Part shown: piece after piece, positions 50,976 through 63,764 of the stretch
Layout of the letters: each line of letters begins with the position of its first letter
How positions within the stretch are numbered: position 1 is the first letter of the stretch
The notes under the pieces: model-generated
The model's database searches: none
What the model was told of the DNA's origin: nothing
The model's input: only the letters and a program-made list of their open reading frames with translations
Source: Euonymus europaeus
Taxonomy: Eukaryota; Streptophyta; Magnoliopsida; Celastrales; Celastraceae
Assembly (NCBI GenBank): GCA_963580455.1
Contig: OY756970.1
Span: forward strand, 434,001-498,000
Length of the DNA stretch: 64,000 bases
Direction: 5' to 3'
Program-made: the position numbers and the translations under genes

Positions 50976-53394
50976 TCAAGCTAAAAATCACCGAATTCAG
51001 AACTCGGAGTCAACGGATATTCATAAAATCGTTTACGTAAAGAAACCACATTTCGCGCCTAAATAGGTGAAACGAGACCTACTAGCCACGAGTTCTGAAA
51101 TCAAAATCCAAAATGCCAGGATTGTAGAGCTCGAAAAGTAGTGTGAAATCAAGCTAAAAATTACCGAATTCAGAACTCGGAGTCAACGGATATTCATAAA
51201 ACCGTTTACGTAAAGAAACCACATTACGCGGCTAACTAGGTGAAACGAGACCAACTAGCCACAAGTTCTGAAATCAAAATCCGAAATGCCAGAATTGTAG
51301 AGCTCGAAAAGTAGTGTGAAATCAAGCTAAAAATCACCGAATTCAGAACTCGGAGTCAACGGATATTCATAAAACCGTTTACGTAAAGAAACCACATTAC
51401 GCGGCTAACTAGGTGAAACGAGACCTACTAACCACGAGTTCTGAAATCAAAATCCGAAATGCCAGGATTGTAGAACTCGAAAAGTAGTGTGAAATCAAGC
51501 TAAAAATCACGGAATTCAGAACTCGGAGTCAACGGATATTCATAAAACCGTTTACGTAAAGAATCCACATTTCGCGGCTATCTAGGCGAAACGAGACCTA
51601 CTAGCCACGAGTTCTGAAATCAAAATCCGAAATGCCAGGATTGTAGAACTCGAAAAGTAGTGTGAAATCAAGCTAAAAATCACGGAATTCAGAACTCGGA
51701 GTAAACGGATATTCATAAAACCGTTTACGTAAAGAAACCACATTACGCGGCTAACTAGGTGAAACGAGACCTACTAGCCACGAGTTCTGAAATCAAAATC
51801 CAAAATGCCAGACTTGTAGAGCTCGAAAAGTAGTGTGAAATCAAGCTAAAAATCACCGAATTCAGAACTCGGAGTCAACGGATATTCATAAAATCGTTTA
51901 CGTAAAGAAACCACATTTCGCGCCTAACTAGGTGAAACGAGACCTACTAGCCACGAGTTCTCAAATCAAAATCCGAAACTCCAGGATTGTAGAGCTCGAA
52001 AAGTAGTGTGAAATCAAGCTAAAAATCACGGAATTCAGAACTCGGAGTCAACGGATATTCATAAAACCGTTTACGTAAAGAATCCACATTTCGCGGCTAT
52101 CTAGGTGAAACGAGACCTACTAGCCACGAGTTCTGAAATCAAAATCCGAAATGCCAGGATTGTAGAACTCGAAAAGTAGTGTGAAATCAAGCTAAAAATC
52201 ACTGAATTCAGAACTCGGAGTCAACGGATATTCATAAAATCGTTTACCTAAAGAAACCACATTTCGCGCCTAACTAGGTGAAACGAGACCTACTAGCCAC
52301 GAGTTCTCAAATCAAAATCCGAAACTCCAGGATTGTAGAGCTCGAAAAGTAGTGTGAAATCAAGCTAAAAATCACCGAATTCAGAACTCGGAGTCAACGG
52401 ATCATAAAACCGTTTACGTAAAGAAACCACATTTCGCGCCTAACTAGGTGAAACGAGACCTACAAGGCACGAGTTCTGAAATCAAAATCCGAAATGCCAG
52501 GATTGTAGAGCTCAAAAAGTAGTGTGAAATCAAGCTAAAAATCACCGAATTCAGAACTCGGAGTCAACGGATATTCATAAAACCGTTTACGTAAAGTAAC
52601 CACATTTCGCGCCTAACTAGGTGGAACGAGACCCACTAGCCACGAGTTCTGAAATTAAAATCCGAAATGCCAGGATTGTAGAGCTCGAAAAGTTGTGTGA
52701 AATCAAGCTAAAAATCACCGAATTCAGAACTCGGAGTCAACGGATATTCATAAAACCGTTTACGTAAAGAAACCACATTACGCGGCTAACTAGGTGAAAC
52801 GAGACCTACTAGCCACGAGTTCTGAAATTAAAATCCGAAACGCCAGGATTGTAGAGCTCGAAAACTAGTGTGAAATCAAGCTAAAAATCACCGAATTCAG
52901 AACTCGAAGTCAACGGATATTCATAAAATCGTTTACGTAAAGAAACCACATTTCGCGCCTAACTATGTGAAACGAGACCTACTAGCCACGAGTTCTCAAA
53001 TCAAAATCCGAAATGCCAGGATTGTAGAACTCGAAAAGTAGTGTGAAATCAAGCTAAAAATCACGTATTTCAGAACTCGGAGTGAACGGATATTCATAAA
53101 ACCGTTTACGTAAAGAATCCACATTTCGCGGCTATCTAGGTGAAACGAGACCTACTAGCCACGAGTTCTGAAATCAAAATCCAAAATTCCAGGATTGTAG
53201 AACTCGAAAAGTAGTGTGAAATCAAGCTAAAAATCACCGAATTCAGAACTCGGTGTCAACGGATATTCATAAAACCGTTTACGTAAAGAAACCACATTTC
53301 GCGCCTAACTAGGTGAAACGAGACCTACAAGCCACGAGTTCTCAAATCAAAATTCGAAACTCCATGATTGTAGAGCTCGAAAAGCAGTTTGAAA
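50976..53394 (+). repeat. Second 14-mer HOR (2419 bp), copy 1
   Basis: Fourteen monomers, one of 170 bp, giving 14 x 173 - 3. Markers in order: 'attaccgaattc', 'gaccaactagcc', 'cctactaaccacgag', 'ctaggcgaaac', 'gagtaaacgg', 'ccagacttg', 'gtttacctaaag', 'acggatcataaaacc', 'acaaggcacgag', 'gacccactagcc', 'aagttgtgtg', 'taactatgtg', 'cacgtatttcag', 'cggtgtcaacgg' and 'ccatgattg'. Each is found again 2419 and mostly 4838 bp later. Its monomers are different from those of the 14-mer near 10-17 kb, so the equal count is coincidental. Private changes include 'aaaactagtgtg' (about 52862) and 'ctcaaaaagtag' (about 52512). Confidence 0.93.
52360..52529 (+). repeat. 170-bp monomer (3-bp loss, first of three)
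   Basis: 'acggatattcataaaacc' is shortened to 'acggatcataaaacc'. It is the only 3-bp indel type in the window and is a clean tag of the 2419-bp unit. Confidence 0.93.
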
Positions 53395-55813
53395 TCAAGC
53401 TAAAAATCACCGAATTCAGAGCTCGGAGTCAACGGATATTCATAAAATCGTTTACGTAAAGAAACCACATTTCGCGCCTAACTAGGTGAAACGAGACCTA
53501 CTAGCCACGAGTTCTGAAATCAAAATCCAAAATGCCAGGATTGTAGAGCTCGAAAAGTAGTGTGAAATCAAGCTAAAAATTACCGAATTCAGAACTCGGA
53601 GTCAACGGATATTCATAAAACCGTTTACGTAAAGAAACCACATTACGCGGCTAACTAGGTGAAACGAGACCAACTAGCCACAAGTTCTGAAATCAAAATC
53701 CGAAATGCCAGAATTGTAGAGCTCGAAAAGTAGTGTGAAATCAAGCTAAAAATCACCGAATTCAGAACTCGGAGTCAACGGATATTCATAAAACCGTTTA
53801 CGTAAAGAAACCACATTACGCGGCTAACTAGGTGAAACGAGACCTACTAACCACGAGTTCTGAAATCAAAATCCGAAATGCCAGGATTGTAGAACTCGAA
53901 AAGTAGTGTGAAATCAAGCTAAAAATCACGGAATTCAGAACTCGGAGTCAACGGATATTCATAAAACCGTTTACGTAAAGAATCCACATTTCACGGCTAT
54001 CTAGGCGAAACGAGACCTACTAGCCACGAGTTCTGAAATCAAAATCCGAAATGCCAGGATTGTAGAACTCGAAAAGTAGTGTGAAATCAAGCTAAAAATC
54101 ACGGAATTCAGAACTCGGAGTAAACGGATATTCATAAAACCGTTTACGTAAAGAAACCACATTACGCGGCTAACTAGGTGAAACGAGACCTACTAGCCAC
54201 GAGTTCTGAAATCAAAATCCAAAATGCCAGACTTGTAGAGCTCGAAAAGTAGTGTGAAATCAAGCTAAAAATCACCGAATTCAGAACTCGGAGTCAACGG
54301 ATATTCATAAAATCGTTTACGTAAAGAAACCACATTTCGCGCCTAACTAGGTGAAACGAGACCTACTAGCCACGAGTTCTCAAATCAAAATCCGAAACTC
54401 CAGGATTGTAGAGCTCGAAAAGTAGTGTGAAATCAAGCTAAAAATCACGGAATTCAGAACTCGGAGTCAACGGATATTCATAAAACCGTTTACGTAAAGA
54501 ATCCACATTTCGCGGCTATCTAGGTGAAATGAGACCTACTAGCCACGAGTTCTGAAATCAAAATCCGAAATGCCAGGATTGTAGAACTCGAAAAGTAGTG
54601 TGAAATCAAGCTAAAAATCACTGAATTCAGAACTCGGAGTCAACGGATATTCATAAAATCGTTTACCTAAAGAAACCACATTTCGCGCCTAACTAGGTGA
54701 AACGAGACCTACTAGCCACGAGTTCTTAAATCAAAATCCGAAACTCCAGGATTGTAGAGCTCGAAAAGTAGTGTGAAATTAAGCTAAAAATCACCGAATT
54801 CAGAACTCGGAGTCAACGGATCATAAAACCGTTTACGTAAAGAAACCACATTTCGCGCCTAACTAGGTGAAACGAGACCTACAAGGCACGAGTTCTGAAA
54901 TCAAAATCCGAAATGCCAGGATTGTAGAGCTCGAAAAGTAGTGTGACATCAAGCTAAAAATCACCGAATTCAGAACTCGGAGTCAACGGATATTCATAAA
55001 ACCGTTTACGTAAAGTAACCACATTTCGCGCCTAACTAGGTGAAACGAGACCCACTAGCCACGAGTTCTGAAATTAAAATCCGAAATGCCAGGATTGTAG
55101 AGCTCGAAAAGTTGTGTGAAATCAAGCTAAAAATCACCGAATTCAGAACTCGGAGTCAACGGATATTCATAAAACCGTTTACGTAAAGAAACCACATTAC
55201 GCGGCTAACTAGGTGAAACGAGACCTACTAGCCACGAGTTCTGAAATTAAAATCCGAAACGCCAGGATTGTAGAGCTTGAAAAGTAGTGTGAAATCAAGC
55301 TAAAAATCACCGAATTCAGAACTCCAAGTCAACGGATATTCATAAAATCGTTTACGTAAAGAAACCACATTTCGCGCCTAACTATGTGAAACGAGACCTA
55401 CTAGCCACGAGTTCTCAAATCAAAATCCGAAATTCCAGGATTGTAGAACTCGAAAAGTAGTGTGAAATCAAGCTAAAAATCACGTATTTCAGAACTCGGA
55501 GTGAACGGATATTCATAAAACCGTTTACGTAAAGAATCCACATTTCGCGGCTATCTAGGTGAAACGAGACCTACTAGCCACGAGTTCTGAAATCAAAATC
55601 CGAAATGCCAGGATTGTAGAACTCGAAAAGTAGTGTGAAATCAAGCTAAAAATCACCGAATTCAGAACTCGGTGTCAACGGATATTCATAAAACCGTTTA
55701 CGTAAAGAAACCACATTTCGCGCCTAACTAGGTGAAACGAGACCTACAAGCCACGAGTTCTCAAATCAAAATTCGAAACTCCATGATTGTAGAGCTCGAA
55801 AAGTAGTTTGAAA
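53395..55813 (+). repeat. Second 14-mer HOR (2419 bp), copy 2
   Basis: Exact-length copy. Checked marker pairs: 'cctactaacc' 51429/53848, 'cacgtatttc' 53062/55481, 'ccatgattg' 50944/53363 and the 3-bp deletion 52401/54820, all 2419 bp apart. The first monomer carries 'cagagctcgg', shared with copy 3 but absent from copy 1, so copies 2 and 3 are sisters for this site. Private: 'gttcttaaatc' and 'tgaaattaagct' near 54.7-54.8 kb. Confidence 0.93.
54779..54948 (+). repeat. 170-bp monomer (3-bp loss, second)
   Basis: Same 'acggatcataaaacc' junction, exactly 2419 bp after the first. Confidence 0.93.
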
Positions 55814-58232
55814 TCAAGCTAAAAATCACCGAATTCAGAGCTCGGAGTCAACGGATATTCATAAAATCGTTTACGTAAAGAAACCACATTTCGCGCCTAA
55901 CTAGGTGAAACGAGACCTACTAGCCACGAGTTCTGAAATCAAAATCCAAAATGCCAGGATTGTAGAGCTCGAAAAGTAGTGTGAAATCAAGCTAAAAATT
56001 ACCGAATTCAGAACTCGGAGTCAACGGATATTCATAAAACCGTTTACGTAAAGAAACCACATTACGCGGCTAACTAGGTGAAACGAGACCAACTAGCCAC
56101 AAGTTCTGAAATCAAAATCCGAAATGCCAGAATTGTAGAGCTCGAAAAGTAGTGTGAAATCAAGCTAAAAATCACCGAATTCAGAACTCGGAGTCAACGG
56201 ATATTCATAAAACCGTTTACGTAAAGAAACCACATTACGCGGCTAACTAGGTGAAACGAGACCTACTAACCACGAGTTCTGAAATCAAAATCCGAAATGC
56301 CAGGATTGTAGAACTCGAAAAGTAGTGTGAAATCAAGCTAAAAATCACGGAATTCAGAACTCGGAGTCAACGGATATTCATAAAACCGTTTACGTAAAGA
56401 ATCCACATTTCACGGCTATCTAGGCGAAACGAGACCTACTAGCCACGAGTTCTGAAATCAAAATCCGAAATGCCAGGATTGTAGAACTCGAAAAGTAGTG
56501 TGAAATCAAGCTAAAAATCACGGAATTCAGAACTCGGAGTAAACGGATATTCATAAAACCGTTTACGTAAAGAAACCACATTACGCGGCTAACTAGGTGA
56601 AACGAGACCTACTAGCCACGAGTTCTGAAATCAAAATCCAAAATGCCAGACTTGTAGAGCTCGAAAAGTAGTGTGAAATCAAGCTAAAAATCACCGAATT
56701 CAGAACTCGGAGTCAACGGATATTCATAAAATCGTTTACGTAAAGAAACCACATTTCGCGCCTAACTAGGTGAAACGAGACCTACTAGCCACGAGTTCTC
56801 AAATCAAAATCCGAAACTCCAGGATTGTAGAGCTCGAAAAGTAGTGTGAAATCAAGCTAAAAATCACGGAATTCAGAACTCGGAGTCAACGGATATTCAT
56901 AAAACCGTTTACGTAAAGAATCCACATTTCGCGGCTATCTAGGTGAAACGAGACCTACTAGCCACGAGTTCTGAAATCAAAATCCGAAATGCCAGGATTG
57001 TAGAACTCGAAAAGTAGTGTGAAATCAAGCTAAAAATCACTGAATTCAGAACTCGGAGTCAACGGATATTCATAAAATCGTTTACCTAAAGAAAACACAT
57101 TTCGCGCCTAACTAGGTGAAACGAGACCTACTAGCCACGAGTTCTCAAATCAAAATCCGAAACTCCAGGATTGTAGAGCTCGAAAAGTAGTGTGAAATCA
57201 AGCTAAAAATCACCGAATTCAGAACTCGGAGTCAACGGATCATAAAACCGTTTACGTAAAGAAACCACATTTCGCGCCTAACTAGGTGAAACGAGACCTA
57301 CAAGGCACGAGTTCTGAAATCAAAATCCGAAATGCCAGGATTGTAGAGCTCGAAAAGTAGTGTGAAATCAAGCTAAAAATCACCGAATTCAGAACTCGGA
57401 GTCAACGGATATTCATAAAACCGTTTACGTAAAGTAACCACATTTCGCGCCTAACTAGGTGAAACGAGACCCACTAGCCACGAGTTCTGAAATTAAAATC
57501 CGAAATGCCAGGATTGTAGAGCTCGAAAAGTTGTGTGAAATCAAGCTAAAAATCACCGAATTCAGAACTCGGAGTCAACGGATATTCATAAAACCGTTTA
57601 CGTAAAGAAACCACATTACGCGGCTAACTAGGTGAAACGAGACCTACTAGCCACGAGTTCTGAAATTAAAATCCGAAACGCCAGGATTGTAGAGCTCGAA
57701 AAGTAGTGTGAAATCAAGCTAAAAATCACCGAATTCAGAACTCCAAGTCAACGGATATTCATAAAATCGTTTACGTAAAGAAACCACATTTCGCGCCTAA
57801 CTATGTGAAACGAGACCTACTAGCCACGAGTTCTCAAATCAAAATCCGAAATTCCAGGATTGTAGAACTCGAAAAGTAGTGTGAAATCAAGCTAAAAATC
57901 ACGTATTTCAGAACTCGGAGTGAACGGATATTCATAAAACCGTTTACGTAAAGAATCCATATTTCGCGGCTATCTAGGTGAAACGAGACCTACTAGCCAC
58001 GAGTTCTGAAATCAAAATCCGAAATGCCAGGATTGTAGAACTCGAAAAGTAGTGTGAAATCAAGCTAAAAATCACCGAATTCAGAACTCGGTGTCAACGG
58101 ATATTCATAAAACCGTTTACGTAAAGAAACCACATTTCGCGCCTAACTAGGTGAAACGAGACCTACAAGCCACGAGTTCTGAAAACAAAATCCAAAACGC
58201 CAGGATTTTAGATCTCGAAAAGTAGTGTCAAA
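55814..58232 (+). repeat. Second 14-mer HOR (2419 bp), copy 3
   Basis: Same order and length; the 3-bp deletion is at 57239 and 'cacgtatttc' at 57900. The last monomer departs from the unit about halfway, near 58180 ('gaaaacaaaatcc', 'ggattttagatctcg'), which marks the domain edge inside a monomer. Private changes include 'aaaacacatttcgcgcc' (about 57093) and 'gaatccatatttcg' (about 57954). Confidence 0.92.
57198..57367 (+). repeat. 170-bp monomer (3-bp loss, third)
   Basis: Same 'acggatcataaaacc' junction, exactly 2419 bp after the second. Confidence 0.93.
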
Positions 58233-58924
58233 TCAAGCTAAAAATCACCGAATCCAGAAATCGGAGTACACAGATATTCATAAAACCGTTTACGTAAAGA
58301 AACCACATTTCGCGGCTAACTAGGTGAAACGAGACCTACTAGCCATGAGTTCTGAAATCAAAATCCGAAAATTAAGGATTGTAGAGCTCAAAAAGTAGTG
58401 TGAAAGCAAGCTAAAAATCACCGAATTCAGAACTCGGAGTCAACGGATATTCATAAAACCGTTTACGTAAAGAAACCACATTTCGCGGCTAACTAGGTGA
58501 AACGAGACCTACTAGCCACGAGTTCTGAAATCAAAATCCGAAACGCCAGGATTGTAGAGCTCGAAAATTAGTGTGAAATCAAGCTAAAAATCACCCAATT
58601 CAGAACTCGGAGTCAACGGATATTCATAAAACCGTTTACGTAAAGAAACCACATTTCGCGCCTAACTAGGTGAAACGAGACCTACAAGGCACGAGTTCTG
58701 AAATCAAAATCCGAAACGCCTGGATTGTAGAGCTCGAAAAGTAGTGTGAAATCAAGCTAAAAATCATCGAATTCAGAACTTGGAGTCAACGGATATTCAT
58801 AAAACCGTTTACGTAAAGTAACCACATTTCGCGCCTAACTAGGTGAAACGAGACCTACTAGCCACGAGTTCTGAAATTAAAATCCGAGATGCCAGGATTG
58901 TAGAGCTCGAAAAGTAGTGTGAAA
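58233..58924 (+). repeat. Four transition monomers before the 58.9 kb 5-mer
   Basis: The first has 'gaatccagaaatcgg', 'gtacacagatattc' and 'aaaattaagg', the last also seen at about 61.8 and 62.5 kb. Then come near-consensus monomers with 'ccacccaattc-like' changes ('atcacccaattcag') and 'acaaggcacgag', typical of the last domain. Confidence 0.72.
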
Positions 58925-59789
58925 TCAAGCTAAAAATCACCGAATTCAGAACTCGGAGTCAACGGATATTCATAAAACCGTTTACGTAAAGAAACCACAT
59001 TACGCGGCTAACTAGGTGAAACGAGACCTACTAGCCACGAGTTCTGAAATCAAAATCCGAAACTCCAGGATTGTAGAGCTCGAAAAGTAGTGTGAAATCA
59101 AGCTAAAAATCACCGAATTCAGAACTCGGAGTCAACAGATATTCATAAAATCGTTTACGTAAAGAAACCACATTTCGCGCCTAACTCGGTGAAACGAGAC
59201 CTACTAGCCACGAGTTCTCAAATCAAAATCCGAAACTCCAGGATTGTAGAGCTCGAAAAGTAGTGTGAAATCGAGCTAAAAATCACCCAATTCAGAACTC
59301 GGAGTCAGCGGATATTCATAAAACCGTTTACGTAAAGAAACCACATTTCGCGCCTAACTAGGTGAAACGAGACCTACTAGGCACGAGTTATGAAATCAAA
59401 ATCCGAAACTCCAGGATTGTAGAGCTCGAAAAGTAGTGTGAAATCAAGCTAAAAATCACCGAATTCAGAACTCGGAGTCAACGGATATTCATAAAACCGT
59501 TTACGTAAAGAAATCACATCTCGCGCCCAACTAGTTGAAACGAGACCTACTAGCCACGAGTTCTGAAATCAAAATCCGAAATGCCAGGATTGTAGAGCTC
59601 AAAAAGTAGTATGAAATCAAGCTAAAAATCACCGAATTCAGAACTCGGAGTCAACGGATATTCATAAAACCGTTTAGGTAAAGAAACCACATTTCGCGGC
59701 TAACTGGGTGAAACGAGACCTACTAGCCACGAGTTCTGAAATCAAAATCCGAGATGCCAGGATTGTAGAGCTCGAAAAGTAGTGTGAAA
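58925..59789 (+). repeat. 5-mer HOR (865 bp) of domain 6, copy 1
   Basis: Five monomers: 'cattacgcgg'; 'gtcaacagatattc' with 'taactcggtg'; 'tcgagctaaaaatcaccc' with 'gtcagcgg' and 'ggcacgagttatg'; 'catctcgcgcccaactag'; and 'gtttaggtaaag' with 'taactgggtg'. All markers recur 865 bp later (59131/59996 and others). 'atccgagatgcc' at 58886 and 59751 shows that the matching starts just before the unit drawn. Confidence 0.89.
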
Positions 59790-60654
59790 TCAAGCTAAAA
59801 ATCACCGAATTCAGAACTCGGAGTCAACGGATATTCATAAAACCGTTTACGTAAAGAAACCACATTACGCGGCTAACTAGGTGAAACGAGACCTACTAGC
59901 CACGAGTTCTGAAATCAAAATCCGAAACTCCAGGATTGCAGAGCTCGAAAAGTAGTGTGAAATCAAGCTAAAAATCACCGAATTCAGAACTCGGAGTCAA
60001 CAGATATTCATAAAATCGTTTACGTAAAGAAACCACATTTCGCGCCTAACTCGGTGAAACGAGACCTACTAGCCACGAGTTCTCAAATCAAAATCCGAAA
60101 CTCCAGGATTGTAGAGCTCGAAAAGTAGTGTGAAATCGAGCTAAAAATCACCCAATTCAGAACTCGGAGTCAGCGGATATTCATAAAACCGTTTACGTAA
60201 AGAAACCACATTTCGCGCCTAACTAGGTGAAACGAGACCTACTAGGCACGAGTTATGAAATCAAAATCCGAAACTCCAGGATTGTAGAGCTCGAAAAGTA
60301 GTGTGAAATCAAGCTAAAAATCACCGAATTCAGAACTCGGAGTCAACGGATATTCATAAAACCGTTTACGTAAAGAAATCACATCTCGCGCCCAACTAGT
60401 TGAAACGAGACCTACTAGCCACGAGTTCTGAAATCAAAATCCGAAATGCCAGGATTGTAGAGCTCAAAAAGTAGTATGAAATCAAGCTAAAAATCACCGA
60501 ATTCAGAACTCGGAGTCAACGGATATTCATAAAACCGTTTAGGTAAAGAAACCACATTTCGCGGCTAACTGGGTGAAACGAGACCTACTAGCCACGAGTT
60601 CTGAAATCAAAATCCGAAATGCCAGGATTGTAGAGCTCGAAAATTAGTGTGAAA
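59790..60654 (+). repeat. 5-mer HOR (865 bp) of domain 6, copy 2
   Basis: Near-identical copy of the preceding unit. The end differs: its last monomer finishes 'gaaatgccagg' with 'ctcgaaaattag', not 'gagatgccagg'. That ending is reused at about 62.2 and 62.9 kb. Confidence 0.89.
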
Positions 60655-61000
60655 TCAAGATAAAAATCACCCAATTCAGAACTCGGAGTCAACGGATATT
60701 CATAAAACCGTTTACGTAAAGAAACCACATTTCGCGCCTAACTAGGTGAAACGAGACCTACAAGGCACGAGTTCTGAAATCAAAATCCGAAACGCCAGGA
60801 TTGTAGAGCTCGAAAAGTAGTGCGAAATCAAGCTAAAAATCACCGAATTCAGAACTCGGAGTCAACGGATATTCATAAAACCGTTTACGTAAAGTAACCA
60901 CATTTCGCGCCTAACTAGGTGAAACGAGACCTACTAGCCACGAGTTCTGAAATCAAAATCCGAAACGCCAGGATTGTAGAGCTGGAAAATTAGTGTGAAA

Positions 61001-61172
61001 TCAAGCTAAAAATCACCCAATTCAGAACTCGGAGTCAACGGATATTCATAAAACCGTTTACGTAAAGAAACCACATTTCTGCCTAACTAGATGAAACGAG
61101 ACCTACTAGCCATGAGTTCTAAAATCAAAATCCGAAACGGCAGGATTGTAGAGCTCGAAAAGTAGTGTGAAA
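61001..61172 (+). repeat. 172-bp 'ctgcc' monomer 1
   Basis: 'catttcgcgcctaac' is shortened to 'catttctgcctaac' at 61073, and 'ctaggtg' is changed to 'ctagatg'. Confidence 0.9.
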
Positions 61173-61518
61173 TCAAGCTAAAAATCACCGAATTCAGAAC
61201 TCGGAGTCAACGGATATTCATAAAATCGTTTACGTAAAGAAACCACATTTCGCGCCTAACTCGGTGAAACGAGACCTACTAGCCACGAGTTCTCAAATCA
61301 AAATCCGAAACTCCAGGATTGTAGAGCTCGAAAAGTAGTGTGAAATCGAGCTAAAAATCACCCAATTCAGAACTCGGAGTCAACGGATATTCATAAAACC
61401 GTTTACGTAAAGAAACCACATTTCGCGCCTAACTAGGTAAAACGAGACCTACTAGGCACGAGTTATGAAATATAAATCCAAAACTCCAGGATTGTAGAGC
61501 TCGAAAAGTAGTGTGAAA

Positions 61519-61690
61519 TCAAGCTAAAAATCACCGAATTCAGAACTCGGAGTCAACGGATATTCATAAAACCGTTTACGTAAAGAAACCACATTTCTGC
61601 CTAAATAGATGAAACGAGACCTACTAGCCACGAGTTCTAAAATCAAAATCCGAAACACCAGGATTGTATAGCTCGAAAAGTAATGTGAAA
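61519..61690 (+). repeat. 172-bp 'ctgcc' monomer 2, carrying the longest chance ORF
   Basis: Same deletion as in monomer 1, plus 'ctaactag' changed to 'ctaaatag', 'gtatagctcg' and 'gtaatgtg'. On the minus strand the c-to-a change removes a TAG stop and the 1-bp loss shifts the frame past the next stop. A GTG-started 60-codon frame (61524-61706) results. It is satellite DNA, not a gene. Confidence 0.9.
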
Positions 61691-62209
61691 TCAAGCTAAA
61701 AATCACCGAATTCAGAACTCGGAGTCAACGGATATTCATAAAATCGTTTACGTAAAGAAACCACATTTCGCGGCTAACTAGGTGAAACGAGACCTACTGG
61801 CCATGAGTTCTGAAATCAAAATCCGAAAATTAAGGATTGTAGAGCTCGAAAAGTAGTGTGAAATCAAGCTAAAAATCACCGAATTCAGAACTCGGAGTCA
61901 ACGGATATTCATAAAACCGTTTACGTAAAGAAACCACATTTCGCGCCCAACTAGTTGAAACGAGACCTACTAGCCACGAGTTCTGAAATCAAAATCCGAA
62001 ATGCCAGGATTGTAGAGCTCAAAAAGTAGTATGAAATCAAGCTAAAAATCATCGAATTCAGAACTCGGAGTCAACGGATATTCATAAAACCGTTTACGTA
62101 AAGAAACCACATTTCGCGGCTAACTAGGTGAAACGAGACCTACTAGCCACGAGTTCTGAAATCAAAATCCGAAATGCCAGGATTGTAGAGCTCGAAAATT
62201 AGTGTGAAA

Positions 62210-62381
62210 TCAAGATAAAAATCACCCAATTCAGAACTCGGAGTCAACGGATATTCATAAAACCGTTTACGTAAAGAAACCACATTTCTGCCTAACTAGA
62301 TGAAACGAGACCTACTAGCCACGAGTTCTAAAATCAAAATCAGAAACACCAGGATTGTATAGCTCGAAAAGTAATCTGAAA
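62210..62381 (+). repeat. 172-bp 'ctgcc' monomer 3
   Basis: Same 'catttctgcctaac' deletion; it also has 'aatcagaaacacc' and 'gtaatctg'. Confidence 0.9.
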
Positions 62382-63246
62382 TCAAGCTAAAAATCACCGA
62401 ATTCAGAACTCGGAGTCAACGGATATTCATAAAATCGTTTACGTAAAGAAACCACATTTCGCGGCTAACTAGGTGAAACGAGACCTACTAGCCATGAGTT
62501 CTGAAATCAAAATCCGAAAATTAAGGATTGTAGAGCTCGAAAAGTAGTGTGAAATCAAGCTAAAAATCACCGAATTCAGAACTCGGAGTCAACGGATATT
62601 CATAAAACCGTTTACGTAAAGAAACCACATTTCGCGCCCAACTAGTTGAAACGAGACCTACTAGCCACGAGTTCTGAAATCAAAATTCGAAATGCCAGGA
62701 TTGTAGAGCTCAAAAATTAGTATGAAATCAAGCTAAAAATCACCGAATTCAGAACTCGGAGTCAACGGATATTCATAAAACCGTTTACGTAAAGAAACCA
62801 CATTTCGCGGCTAACTAGGTGAAACGAGACCTACTAGCCACGAGTTCTGAAATCAAAATCCGAAATGCCAGGATTGTAGAGCTCGAAAATTAGTGTGAAG
62901 TCAAGATAAAAATCACCCAATTCAGAACTCGGAGTCAACGGATATTCATAAAACCGTTTACGTAAAGAAACATCATTTCGCGCCTAACTAGGTGAAACGA
63001 GACCTACAAGGCACGAGTTCTGAAATCAAAATCCGAACCTCCAGGATTGTAGAGCTCGAAAAGTAGTGTGAAATCAAGCTAAAAATCACCGAATTCAGAA
63101 CTTGGAGTCAACGGATATTCATAAAACCGTTTACGTAAAGTAACCACATTTCGCGCCTAACTAGGTGAAACGAGACCTACTAGCCACGAGTTCTGAAATC
63201 AAAATCCGAAACGCCAGGATTGTAGAGCTGGAAAATTAGTGTGAAA

Positions 63247-63418
63247 TCAAGCTAAAAATCACCCAATTCAGAACTCGGAGTCAACGGATATTCATAAAAC
63301 CGTTTACGTAAAGAAACCACATTTCTGCCTAACTAGATGAAACGAGACCTACTAGCCACGAGTTCTAAAATCAAAATCTGAAACAGCAGGATTGTAGAGC
63401 TCGAAAAGTAGTGTGAAA
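63247..63418 (+). repeat. 172-bp 'ctgcc' monomer 4
   Basis: Same deletion, 2246 bp after monomer 1; it has 'aatctgaaacagcagg' where monomer 1 has 'aatccgaaacggcagg'. Confidence 0.9.
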
Positions 63419-63764
63419 TCAAGCTAAAAATCACCGAATTCAGAACTCGGAGTCAACGGATATTCATAAAATCGTTTACGTAAAGAAACCACATTTCGCG
63501 CCTAACTCGGTGAAACGAGACCTACTAGCCACGAGTTCTCAAATCAAAATCCGAAACTTCAGGATTGTAGAGCTCGAAAAGTAGTGTGAAATCGAGCTAA
63601 AAATCACCCAATTCAGAACTCGGAGTCAACGGATATTCATAAAACCGTTTACGTAAAGAAACCACATTTCGCGCCTAACTAGGTAAAATGAGACCTACTA
63701 GGCACGAGTTATGAAATCAAAATCCGAAACTCCAGGATTGTAGAGCTCGAAAAGTAGTGTGAAA

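Noticed and set aside
10381..58232. The two 14-mer HORs as copies of one another
   Set aside because: Lengths are 2422 and 2419 bp, but the monomer markers differ throughout; the shared count of 14 is coincidental.
61524..61706. A 60-codon minus-strand open reading frame
   Set aside because: It starts with GTG, lies entirely within satellite DNA, and exists only because one monomer has both a c-to-a change removing a TAG stop and a 1-bp deletion shifting past the next stop. The four sister monomers with the same deletion keep the stop. No codon signature or related protein is apparent.
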